From NCBI GenBank assembly GCA_023269675.1, contig JAHFSX010000021.1, forward strand, positions 45,845-109,844: 64,000 bases of DNA, given 5' to 3'. Positions 18,925 through 27,583 of this stretch are shown one piece after another. The translations under genes were made by a program, and so were the position numbers. The notes beneath the pieces are model-generated. The model was not told the DNA's origin. It did not search any database and saw only the letters and a program-made list of their open reading frames with translations. Within the stretch, counting starts at the first letter, position 1; the number at the start of each line of letters is the position of its first letter. The DNA is from Verrucomicrobiota bacterium (GTDB lineage Bacteria; Verrucomicrobiota; Kiritimatiellia; RFP12; UBA1067).

Positions 18925-19611
18925 ATGAATCGGCGAGACTGGTGTAAAGGGCTCATGACCGTACCGGCGATGATGGCTTTTACGGGAGTGCCGTCTGCGC
19001 AGGCACAAGACGCGGGAACTGCGGGCGGCACGCGCACGCGCGGAAAGATCCTCATGCCGGTGGGCGATGCGACCGAAGTGGTGGACACCCTGTACCCCTT
19101 CTTCCGGCTGCAGGAGGAGGGCTACGAAGTCGTCGTGGCCGGCCCCGAGGCGCGGATGTACCACATGGTCACACACGAGATCCCGCCCAACGCGGCGATT
19201 CCGTGGGACATCACACAGGAGGCGGCGGGATACCACATCAAGGCGGTTCTCGCCTTCCGCGATGTCAAGCCCGAGGAGTACGCCGGGCTCTTCGTGTCGG
19301 GCGGCCGCGCGCCCGAATACCTGCGCTACGACAAGGATCTGATGCGGACGGTGCAGCATTTCTTCTCGGCCAACAAGCCGGTCGCGGTCGTCTGCCACGG
19401 CGTGGAGATCGTGGCGGCGGCGGGTGTGCTCAAGGGGCGGAAGATGACGACCGTGTCCAAATGCGCGCTCGACGTCACGCAGTTCGGCGGCGAGTATCTC
19501 GACCAGCCGCTGGTCATCGACGGCAACCTCATCAGCTGCCGCACATGGCATGATTACGGCACGCCCTACATGAAGACCTTCATCGCGCAGCTCAGCGCCA
19601 AGCAGGGGTAA
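18925..19611 (+). CDS. DJ-1/PfpI-family protein with Tat-like signal
   Basis: MNRRDWCKGLMTVPAMMAFTGVPSAQAQ signal; KILMPVGDATEVVDTLYPFFRLQEEGYEVVVAGPEA; AVVCHGVEIVAAAGVLKGRKMT (nucleophile-elbow Cys). Confidence 0.85.
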   Translation: MNRRDWCKGLMTVPAMMAFTGVPSAQAQDAGTAGGTRTRGKILMPVGDATEVVDTLYPFFRLQEEGYEVVVAGPEARMYHMVTHEIPPNAAIPWDITQEAAGYHIKAVLAFRDVKPEEYAGLFVSGGRAPEYLRYDKDLMRTVQHFFSANKPVAVVCHGVEIVAAAGVLKGRKMTTVSKCALDVTQFGGEYLDQPLVIDGNLISCRTWHDYGTPYMKTFIAQLSAKQG

Positions 19612-19615
19612 CCAT

Positions 19616-20548
19616 ATGCGCGCCACACGTCGCACGTTTCTCTCTTCGGCCGCCGCGGCCTCCTGCGGTTTTCTGGCGGCGCGCGCGGAAAGCGCCGTGG
19701 CCGCGGCCAAGCCCGAGCTCAGGTTCAAGTTCATGCTGGGCTCGTGCATGTACGGGTACATGGATCTGGCAGCGATCCTGCCTGAAGTGCACGCGACAGG
19801 CGCCGTGGCCCTCGATATCTGGCCGAAGGTGCACGGCAACCAGCGCGAGCAGCTCGACGAGCTGGGCGAAGAGCGTTTCGCCTTGCTTCTGAAACGGCAC
19901 GGCGTGCCTCTCGGCTGCATCACCCAGTATAAGCTCGGACCGTTCAACCTGCAGGACGAGATGCGGCTGGCCAAACGTCTGGGCTGCTCTACCCTTGTGA
20001 CGGGAGCCGTAGGCCCCAGGGATCTGACCGGCGAGGCCCTCAAAGCAGCCGTTAAAGCATTCACCGAGCAGATGAAGCCGCACCTTGAAGTGGCCGCCGA
20101 GACCGGCGTCACGATCGCGATCGAAAACCACGGCAAGAATCTGATCGAGTCGTCCGACTCCCTGAAATGGCTGGCCGAGTTCCGTCCGTCCAATCACCTT
20201 GGCGTCGCGCTGGCCCCCTACCACCTGCCGCAAGACACGCGCCTGCTGGCCGACCTGATCCGGTCGCTGGGCGACAGCCTCTCGGTTTTCTACGCATGGG
20301 AGCACGGCATGGGCTGCATGACCAAGATGCCCAAGGAGGAGGAACTCAAGCAGATGCCGGGGCGCGGCACGCTTGACTTCACGCCTCTGCTGGCCGCCTT
20401 GCGCGACATCCGGTACGCCGGCTGGACCGAGATCTTCATGCACCCCACCCCGCGCGGCGAGCCGATTCTCCCGTCGCCTGAAGCGATCACCGCTGAGATC
20501 AACCGCTCCCGAGCCTATCTCGAAAAATGCCTGAAGGCTATAGAGTGA
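19616..20548 (+). CDS. Xylose-isomerase-like TIM-barrel sugar phosphate isomerase/epimerase, Tat-type signal
   Basis: MRATRRTFLSSAAAASCGFLAARA signal; VAAETGVTIAIENHGKNLIESSDSLKWLAEF metal-site Glu; DIRYAGWTEIFMHP. Confidence 0.84.
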   Translation: MRATRRTFLSSAAAASCGFLAARAESAVAAAKPELRFKFMLGSCMYGYMDLAAILPEVHATGAVALDIWPKVHGNQREQLDELGEERFALLLKRHGVPLGCITQYKLGPFNLQDEMRLAKRLGCSTLVTGAVGPRDLTGEALKAAVKAFTEQMKPHLEVAAETGVTIAIENHGKNLIESSDSLKWLAEFRPSNHLGVALAPYHLPQDTRLLADLIRSLGDSLSVFYAWEHGMGCMTKMPKEEELKQMPGRGTLDFTPLLAALRDIRYAGWTEIFMHPTPRGEPILPSPEAITAEINRSRAYLEKCLKAIE

Positions 20549-20612
20549 ATGGGCGCGCCCGGCAGGCGAGCCCTACCCGTACCTGCCGGAAACAGCCAAA
20601 TCGCGCATAGCC

Positions 20613-20641
20613 AAGGTAGGGACGGACCGCCGGGCCGTCCG
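20613..20641 (-). repeat. GGTAGGGACGGACCGCCGGGCCGTCC family repeat
   Basis: AAGGTAGGGACGGACCGCCGGGCCGTCCG; 28/29 identical to the reverse complement of 18645-18673. Confidence 0.8.
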
Positions 20642-20672
20642 CCGGGCCTGGCCTAAAGTGGAGTTTTTGCCA

Positions 20673-22316
20673 ATGTCTCACAAGCATGTGAATGCGGTCA
20701 TTGTCGGCGCCGGCGCGGGTGGCGGCGTCATCGCGAAGGTGCTCGCGGAGGCGGGTCTCTCGGTCGTCCTGCTGGAACGCGGCAAGTGGTATTCCTCCCA
20801 TGGCAGCGTAGATGACGAACTGGTCTCGCAACGCCCGGTCATTGCAAACGCCTACGGTCCTGATGACGCGCGTTATCCACGCGTGTTTGAAAAGCCGGAC
20901 GGGTCGACGCGGATCGTGCTGCCAAGTGAGGGCAACTTCAACATCGCGGCCTGTGTCGGAAGCGGCACCCTCAGTTACGGCGCAATGGGATGGCGCTTCA
21001 TGCCGCAAGATTTCCGGATGCGTACGACCTACGGAAGTCTGGCGGGCTCAACGCTGGAGGACTGGCCCCTTTCCTACGAGGAACTGGAGCCTTGCTACGA
21101 GCGGGCCGAATGGGAAATCGGCGTGGCGGGCGACGACAGCCAAAACCCTTTCGCACCGCCGCGCAGAAAGCCGCAGCCCATGCCGCCCTTTCCGTACAAC
21201 CGGGAGGCTCGCTTGCTGATTCCCGCGGCGAAGCGGCTGGGGTGGCACCCCTTCCCGATCCCCATGCTCCGCAATTCGGTTCCTTACGGCGGACGCCCGA
21301 AGTGTATTCACATGCGCTGGTGTGCGGGATACGCCTGTCCGATCAACGCCAAGTGCGGCACGCAGAACACGGTGATACCGGCGGCCATGGCCACGGGCAA
21401 CTGCGAGGTGCGCACCGATGCGGTGGTGGGCGAAGTGACAGTGGACGGACGCGGCAAGGCGCGTGGCGTCACGTATTTCGACATCAACGACCGGCTGCAG
21501 ACGCAGACGGCGGACCTCGTGGTGGTGGCGGCCTCGGCAACGGAGACGCCGCGCCTCCTGCTCAACTCCAAATCCAAACTCTTCCCCAACGGGGCCGGCA
21601 ACAACAACGACTGGGTGGGACGCAATTTCCAAGGACACGGCCGCGGCTGGGCGTACGGCCTGATGCCTGATGACACCTACGAGGAAGCGGGCCCCGGCGC
21701 GTGTGTGGCGTTCTGCGACTTCAACCACGGAAATCCCGGGTTGCGCGGCGGCGGCATGATCGCCAACGATTTCATCCGCCCGCCTTATGCGTTCGCAAAC
21801 CGGCGTCCTCCGGGTTTGCCGCGCTGGGGGCTGGCCCATAAGGAGTATCAGCGTTCCAACTACAAAAGAACCGTGCTCGTGACGGGGCCGATCCAGCAGA
21901 TGCCCGTTTTCGAGTCGCGGGTCAAAGCCGATCAGGTCGTCAAGGATCACTGGGGCCTGCCTGTCATCCGCTTCTGCGAACGGTGCCATCCTCACGACAC
22001 GGAGTTGATCGCGCTGATCGCCGACAAATCGGAGACGCTGCTGCGCGAGGCGGGAGCGACGCAAACATGGAAAGGCGGCGGGCCCGCAAGCGCGATGCAT
22101 CAGGCCGGCACCTGCCGCATGGGCAACGACCCGAAGGCCTCGGTCACCAACCGTTACGGACAGGTCCACGAGATCGACAACCTGTTCATCTCCGACGCCA
22201 GCCTGCACGTCACCAACAGCGGCTTCAATCCGGTGCTCACGATCATGGCGCTGGGCTACTGGGTCGGCGAGCACATCGTCCGGGAATGGCGCGGCGGCGG
22301 ACGCTTCCGCGCCTAG
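20673..22316 (+). CDS. GMC-family oxidoreductase
   Basis: VIVGAGAGGGVIAKVLAEAGLSVVLLERG FAD-binding start; MHQAGTCRMGNDPKASVTNRYGQVHEIDNLFISDASLHVTNSGFNPVLTIMALGYW C-terminal GMC signature. Confidence 0.9.
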   Translation: MSHKHVNAVIVGAGAGGGVIAKVLAEAGLSVVLLERGKWYSSHGSVDDELVSQRPVIANAYGPDDARYPRVFEKPDGSTRIVLPSEGNFNIAACVGSGTLSYGAMGWRFMPQDFRMRTTYGSLAGSTLEDWPLSYEELEPCYERAEWEIGVAGDDSQNPFAPPRRKPQPMPPFPYNREARLLIPAAKRLGWHPFPIPMLRNSVPYGGRPKCIHMRWCAGYACPINAKCGTQNTVIPAAMATGNCEVRTDAVVGEVTVDGRGKARGVTYFDINDRLQTQTADLVVVAASATETPRLLLNSKSKLFPNGAGNNNDWVGRNFQGHGRGWAYGLMPDDTYEEAGPGACVAFCDFNHGNPGLRGGGMIANDFIRPPYAFANRRPPGLPRWGLAHKEYQRSNYKRTVLVTGPIQQMPVFESRVKADQVVKDHWGLPVIRFCERCHPHDTELIALIADKSETLLREAGATQTWKGGGPASAMHQAGTCRMGNDPKASVTNRYGQVHEIDNLFISDASLHVTNSGFNPVLTIMALGYWVGEHIVREWRGGGRFRA

Positions 22317-22413
22317 AGCCTGCGGCAAGTCCCGGCTTTGGGAAGGATAGGAGAAACGGCGAGGCGGAAGCGGCCGTGCCCTTCATTTCGGGAACAGGCC
22401 GCCTTCGCCTGTT

Positions 22414-22468
22414 GTCCCGGCTTCAGCCGGCCACGCGGCAAGGTCGAACCGCCGGCTGCAGCCGGGAC
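22414..22468. repeat. Palindromic repeat GTCCCGGCTTCAGCCGG / CCGGCTGCAGCCGGGAC
   Basis: 17-bp arms, 16/17 complementary; a shorter related CCGGCTGAAGCCGG occurs at 40307-40320. Confidence 0.75.
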
Positions 22469-22497
22469 ACCATACGGGACTCACCCACCGACCGCCC

Positions 22498-25065
22498 TTA
22501 ATATATTTCGACCCTCACCTCCTCAACCGCGAACGGCTCGATGCGCACGGTGTTGCGCCCCGCCCGGAGGCACCGGGTGATCTCCAGCCGATACGGCTTG
22601 CCGATGAACCCTCCCGCATACGCGCCATTGACCCGCACCGCCGCCGCGTCCTCAGCCGCGCCTTCCGCCATCCCGCACACCAGATAGGCGCGCCGACCGG
22701 GCTTGACCGCGCCCTCCTCAAGCGTGACCGCGCCCTGGAACGCGGCGCCCGCGCAGGGGCTCCTCTGCCCCTGCGCGGGCACGGGATAGACCACGGGCGC
22801 GGCTCCCGCATCCGGGGACACGGCAAACGTCGCCACCGGCCGCGGGCCCGCGCTCAAACGCGCGGGGTGCTTGCCCGCGCCGCCGAAGCGCACTAGGACG
22901 CTCTCGAGCGGCTCCAGCGTCAGATCGAACGCCACGCCGTCCGGCTCCTGCCGCCACGGCACGGAGCTGATCTCGTTGCGCATCGCGTCCCAGACTTCCG
23001 GCGCGCCTTCGACGCCCGGCACCTTCAGCGTGAACGTGCGCGCGAACTGATTCGTGTTCTGGTTCGCGATCAGCAGGACCTCGCGCCCCTCGCGGTCAAC
23101 CCGCCGCAGCGCGTGCACCCAGCCGCCGGTCTCGCCCGCCATCACTTGCACCAGCGGCAGAACCCGCGCGTCCACCAACGCGGCCGCGAGCTCGTCCGGC
23201 GTCGGACTCTCCGCGAGAAAATAGCTGCGCCCGCCCTTCTTGCTCGTCCTGCACGCCGCGCTTCCGGGCTGCGCGGCCGTACCCCACAGCGCCTCGCGCA
23301 GCACGGAGATCTCCGCCGCGCTCTTGCCCACTGTCAGCGAGTGGGTCGGCAAGCGGCCGTAACCGACCACCACCCCGCCGGACTCAAAGAACGCCTTCGC
23401 CTTTTCGAGTGTCGCAGCCGTGATGCCCTCGGTCGGCGGCACCACCAGCACGCGGTAGCGCTCGCCGTGCAGACGCACCTCGTTGCCCTTGATCTTCGTG
23501 ACGCGGTCCTCGAAGCGCTCGAACGGCAGCCAGTCGCAATCGTACAGCGCATCCTGCAGCGCGGAGGTGAGGTCTTCGGGCGTCGTGTACGCGCCGACTT
23601 GCTTCGCGTTGCCGCTGAAGAGCACGGCCACGGGACACACGTGGCGGCCGCCCGTGAGCATCAGCGAGAGCCGGCTGGAATAGTCCGCCCACACGCGGAA
23701 CAGCGCGTAGCGCGGCTCGAACCCGCCGTTGTAGAAGTAGGGCGGATAGTCCTTGTCAACCGGCGCCCGCGGGTTGAACGAATGCGGGATCAGGAAGTTG
23801 ATCCCGCGCACCTGATGCTGGTCGCACAGCCACTTCATCTGCGGATACGTGAGCGCCTGGTTGTAGCCGCCGAAGATCTCGCACATCGCGCGATCATCCG
23901 TCTTGCCGTAGACGTGCGAGACCGAACTCCCCAGCTTGGGCGTCTGATAAATATCATGCGGACGCTGGCCGGGATACATCTGACGGCAGACCAGATCGAT
24001 CGCCCCCATGTCGCTGTACCGCTGGAGCCGCATCAGGTCGCCCGCGCAAAACTCGGGATTCACGTAGAGCAAGCCATGCTCCATGAAGTGTCCGATGGAG
24101 AGCACGCCGCGCTTGTGACACCAATCCGAGAGGCCACCGTACATCACGCGGCCCCACGTCTCGGCGCGGGCCTCGGCGTATTGATAGAAGGCCGCGGCCT
24201 GCGCTTCGCCCTCCAGCTTGAATTTCCACGCCACATAGACGGGCATCCAATCCACCCCGCGAGACTTGAGCGTCTCGTTGAGAGCGGTGCCCCAGTCGCC
24301 CGGGGTCTCGGGCTCATCGTAGAAAAAGCCGGGGATGGTCTTGCCGAACTCTTTTCCGAACCGCGCATCATGCGGCTCGTAAACGGTCTCGATGTACCAC
24401 GCCACGCAGTCGGGGCTCATGCCGTCGACCGCCAGCCGCTTGCCCTGCTTGAGCTTCGGCGCCCGCTCCCAGGCGAAGGTCATCACCTGCCAAGTTCCGC
24501 CGTCCGCAGGCGGCGTCCAGACCACCGGGCCTTGATGCGCAAGCTTCGTCAGGTCGCGCAGCGTCTCGGCCTCCACCGCGCCGTCCGCGTCCAGCCGGCC
24601 CGCCACGAGCGCGATGAAACGGGATTCCTGTCCGGGAGTCCCCCCGTACCGGCCTCCGGGCGGGACCGGCACCCCCGTCGCCACCAGCCGCTTCGCGGCG
24701 TACGCCTCAGGCACATTGCCGCCCACGGTCTGGCTCGGCCACCAGTCCTCGTCGAAGAGCCACATCTGCAGGTCCAGCCTTTTCGCCGCGTCGAGGCAGA
24801 CGCCGAGGTCGCGGTACCACCCCTCGCCGAGCCACTCCTTATGTGGACGCGACTCGGCGGTGAGGGTGCCGTTGCCGGCCTCCGCCACCTTGTCCAGCAT
24901 CGCGTTCAGCCGCTCCGGCGACTCGTCGCCGTGCAGCCAGAAGAGCGGCCCCGTGTTGCGCCTGGCCGACAGGGGCAGGTCACGGAACTGTTGCTCCAGC
25001 GTCGCAGCCGACAGCACGTCCGCCGCCAATACCATACAGAATGCCAATGTGCCTAAGTATCGCAT
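22498..25065 (-). CDS. Divergent GH106-like glycoside hydrolase
   Basis: 855 aa with signal peptide; FWLHGDESPERLNAMLDKVAEAGNGTLTAESRP, MWLFDEDWWPSQTVGG, FYDEPETPGDWG; C-terminal RRAYLVCGMAEG...VRVNGAYAGGFIGKPYRLEITRCLRAGRNTVRIE as in GH106 C-termini. Confidence 0.68.
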   Translation of the reverse strand: MRYLGTLAFCMVLAADVLSAATLEQQFRDLPLSARRNTGPLFWLHGDESPERLNAMLDKVAEAGNGTLTAESRPHKEWLGEGWYRDLGVCLDAAKRLDLQMWLFDEDWWPSQTVGGNVPEAYAAKRLVATGVPVPPGGRYGGTPGQESRFIALVAGRLDADGAVEAETLRDLTKLAHQGPVVWTPPADGGTWQVMTFAWERAPKLKQGKRLAVDGMSPDCVAWYIETVYEPHDARFGKEFGKTIPGFFYDEPETPGDWGTALNETLKSRGVDWMPVYVAWKFKLEGEAQAAAFYQYAEARAETWGRVMYGGLSDWCHKRGVLSIGHFMEHGLLYVNPEFCAGDLMRLQRYSDMGAIDLVCRQMYPGQRPHDIYQTPKLGSSVSHVYGKTDDRAMCEIFGGYNQALTYPQMKWLCDQHQVRGINFLIPHSFNPRAPVDKDYPPYFYNGGFEPRYALFRVWADYSSRLSLMLTGGRHVCPVAVLFSGNAKQVGAYTTPEDLTSALQDALYDCDWLPFERFEDRVTKIKGNEVRLHGERYRVLVVPPTEGITAATLEKAKAFFESGGVVVGYGRLPTHSLTVGKSAAEISVLREALWGTAAQPGSAACRTSKKGGRSYFLAESPTPDELAAALVDARVLPLVQVMAGETGGWVHALRRVDREGREVLLIANQNTNQFARTFTLKVPGVEGAPEVWDAMRNEISSVPWRQEPDGVAFDLTLEPLESVLVRFGGAGKHPARLSAGPRPVATFAVSPDAGAAPVVYPVPAQGQRSPCAGAAFQGAVTLEEGAVKPGRRAYLVCGMAEGAAEDAAAVRVNGAYAGGFIGKPYRLEITRCLRAGRNTVRIEPFAVEEVRVEIY

Positions 25066-25086
25066 CGTAACCCTCCATCAAAACAC

Positions 25087-25494
25087 TCAGCGCCCAAGAT
25101 AAGCGGTGACGAAGTCGGCGGGAGAGAGAACCGTTACTGAACGCCATCCGCCGAGGGTCAAGAGGTGGTTGTCACCGCTGACAATCACACTGGCCCGCGA
25201 GGCGTGTGCCGCTTCCAGAACGCGGTCGTCGTCCGGGTCGTCTGCGATGACGGAGAACACCATGCCGGACTCCACACAAGTGAAACTCTCCCTGACCAGC
25301 TCCATCACGGCAGCAATCTGCTCTGGCTTGAGCCGGAATTTGCGCCTCTGCAGAACCTCGCGCAGTTCGTGCAGCAGCTCCGGGCTTGTGAAGGCTTCGA
25401 CACGTCCCTGCGCCACGGCCATAAGGATCGTGCGCGAGTGACCCCCGAACAACATGCCTGAAACGATCACGTTGGTGTCGCAGACGATTTTCAT
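25087..25494 (-). CDS. PIN-domain toxin (VapC-like)
   Basis: MKIVCDTNVIVSGMLFGG...PELLHELREVLQRRKF...DPDDDRVLEAAHASRASVIVSGDNHLLTL: PIN acidic residues. Confidence 0.85.
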   Translation of the reverse strand: MKIVCDTNVIVSGMLFGGHSRTILMAVAQGRVEAFTSPELLHELREVLQRRKFRLKPEQIAAVMELVRESFTCVESGMVFSVIADDPDDDRVLEAAHASRASVIVSGDNHLLTLGGWRSVTVLSPADFVTAYLGR

Positions 25495-25748
25495 CGGAGC
25501 GGTTTCTTGCCTTTGGCTTTGCGAACGGCTCGAATTTCACGCACCACATCTTCCTCCGACAGTTCCGACTCGCGCACAACAGAATCGCCGAGCGCGAACA
25601 GAGACTCCCATCGCTTCTGGCGCTGGATATAGAGTCGGGCGGCCTCGCGCAGCAGTTCCGAGCGCGACCGCGACTCGCGACGCGCCAACGCGTCCACCTC
25701 GCCAATCAAGGTATCCTGAAACGAGAGGTTGAAAGTAATCGTGCTCAT
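25491..25748 (-). CDS. CopG/ribbon-helix-helix antitoxin
   Basis: MSTITFNLSFQDTLIGEVDALARRESRSRSELLREAARLYIQRQKRW; 4-nt ATGA overlap with the PIN gene. Confidence 0.83.
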   Translation of the reverse strand: MSTITFNLSFQDTLIGEVDALARRESRSRSELLREAARLYIQRQKRWESLFALGDSVVRESELSEEDVVREIRAVRKAKGKKPLR

Positions 25749-25813
25749 GTTCTTATCATACAAAGGTTGTATGAACCGAGTCAACTGGCAAAACCCGCTC
25801 GAGAAGGAGCGAA

Positions 25814-25950
25814 GCGCATCCCCGTTTCACTGACTTGTCGGGCGGAAACCTGCGCGGTGCGCGCCCGGTCGCACACCACCCCTAAAATATGTGCCGCGCA
25901 AGGTGGCCCGCGACATCCGGGCGCGGGTATTCAACGAAATGGGGATGCGC
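25814..25950. repeat. Palindromic intergenic element (~137 bp)
   Basis: GCGCATCCCCGTTTC (25814-25828) versus GAAATGGGGATGCGC (25936-25950), 14/15 complementary, with inner GCGCCCGG/CCGGGCGC. Confidence 0.65.
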
Positions 25951-26002
25951 ACGAAGAATCGCTAAGCAGAGCGCAGAACGTGGCAGGACCGCTCGCTCAC
26001 GC

Positions 26003-27427
26003 TCAACACACCTTCATCACCTCGATCTTGAGCAGCGCCGCGAGCTTCGCGATCTTGCCCGCGATGTGGCCGACGCCGATCGCGCAGTGGTGCGCGGGCC
26101 CGGCCTTGCTCCACGCGTTCAGGAATGCCTTGGCCCCGAGGGCGAAGCGGTAGCGGCTGTTGGTGTTGCCGATCAGCAGCACCGGGCCGGGGACCGACTC
26201 GCCCTCCGCCACCAGCAGCATCAATTTCCCGTCGCCGCGCTGCACCACAGAGAGCAGGGTCACCGGGCCGTGCCTGACCGTCATCTGGATCGAGAGCCCC
26301 TTGCCCGGCTTACCGTGGTAGAGCGGCACCGGCACGAGCCCCACGCGCCCCTCCGCGATCGCGAAGTGAGCCGGCCCGTCATGGCCGAGATAGAGCACAT
26401 CGTCCTTGAAATCGGCCAGATAGAACTCCGAGAACGAACCGCCCGCGCCGAAGAGGTCCATGATCTTCATCGCCTGGGCGTTCTTGACCTCGCACTCGCC
26501 GGCCACGGGCACGTGGCGTCCGGTCAGCAGCGTGTTGCCCGCGATCACCGAGGTCACGATATTCTCGTAGGCGTTGCCGGGCTGACCTTCGTAATAGTAG
26601 GCCAGTGACCCGAGATCGTGTTTCCTCACCACCTCCTCCAGCGCCGCCGCCGTGCGGGCCGCCCGCTCCAGCTCCGCGGGCTCGCACGCCGGCGAGATGT
26701 CGAACCGCGCCGCGAACTCCCCGAGCTTGGCGGCGACCTCCGCCGGCGTGGCCGCCTCGCGCAGCGCGTGCAGCTCGCACATTTCCAAAAGCTCGATGTG
26801 CGTGCCGAACACCGCGGACTGCTGCCCCAGGTCGCTGTACACATCCAGCATGCCGCAGTAATAGTGCCCCAGTACGCCCATGCGGTTCTCCCGCATGGCC
26901 GCGCGCACCCTCGCCGCGTCGGTCCAGTCGCGGAGGTCGCGCCACACCTCGGGGTCCTGCAGGTGACCGGTGACCAGGTGGTAGTCGATGCCCGCGCGGT
27001 TGAAGGCGCAGGCGATCTCCGGCGCGCTGCAAGCCTGGCAGTGCTCCAGCCAAACGCCGGTCATCACCCCGCGGTCGCCCAGCGCGTTGAAGGCCGCATA
27101 GTCCAGCTGCGCCACCGGCTGGATGTTGAGCACCACGACGGGCAGGCCCGCCTCCTGCACCACCGGCAGCACCGTGGAAGAGAGCGCATACGTCGAGATG
27201 AAAAGGAAAACGATCTCCGCGCCCTCGGCCCTGAACAGCTTGCCGGCCGCACGCGCCTTGGACGGGTTATCCACCAGCCCGGCATCGATGACCGCCGCGC
27301 CGGAGCCCTCGAGCTCCGTGCGGATCCTCTCGTGATAGCCCAGCAGGTTCTCCCTGAGCCCCTTGAACTGGCCCCAGTAGGTGTCGAGCCCGATGCTGAA
27401 GAAGCCGACTTTGAACGTGTTTGGCAT
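26003..27427 (-). CDS. L-fucose/L-arabinose isomerase family protein
   Basis: MPNTFKVGFFSIGLDTYWGQFKGLRENLLGYHERI... two-domain isomerase architecture; GHYYCGMLDVYSDLGQQSAVFGTHIELLEMCEL; ATG 27427. Confidence 0.8.
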   Translation of the reverse strand: MPNTFKVGFFSIGLDTYWGQFKGLRENLLGYHERIRTELEGSGAAVIDAGLVDNPSKARAAGKLFRAEGAEIVFLFISTYALSSTVLPVVQEAGLPVVVLNIQPVAQLDYAAFNALGDRGVMTGVWLEHCQACSAPEIACAFNRAGIDYHLVTGHLQDPEVWRDLRDWTDAARVRAAMRENRMGVLGHYYCGMLDVYSDLGQQSAVFGTHIELLEMCELHALREAATPAEVAAKLGEFAARFDISPACEPAELERAARTAAALEEVVRKHDLGSLAYYYEGQPGNAYENIVTSVIAGNTLLTGRHVPVAGECEVKNAQAMKIMDLFGAGGSFSEFYLADFKDDVLYLGHDGPAHFAIAEGRVGLVPVPLYHGKPGKGLSIQMTVRHGPVTLLSVVQRGDGKLMLLVAEGESVPGPVLLIGNTNSRYRFALGAKAFLNAWSKAGPAHHCAIGVGHIAGKIAKLAALLKIEVMKVC

Positions 27428-27583
27428 AAGCCCTCCGGATTGATTGAGCGTATTATGCACGCCTCGGCCAGAAGAAGCCACACGCATCCTGACCGTTGAA
27501 CCTCCCGAAACTCCCCCGCCCATGTCCCGCCACTCGCACAGTGCCTGCCGGCTCCGGTCACGCGGCCTGTGACCAAACCCGGT

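Noticed and set aside
23113-25056. 647-aa plus-strand ORF opposite the third GH106-like gene
   Set aside because: His/Arg-rich antisense frame, no family recognised.
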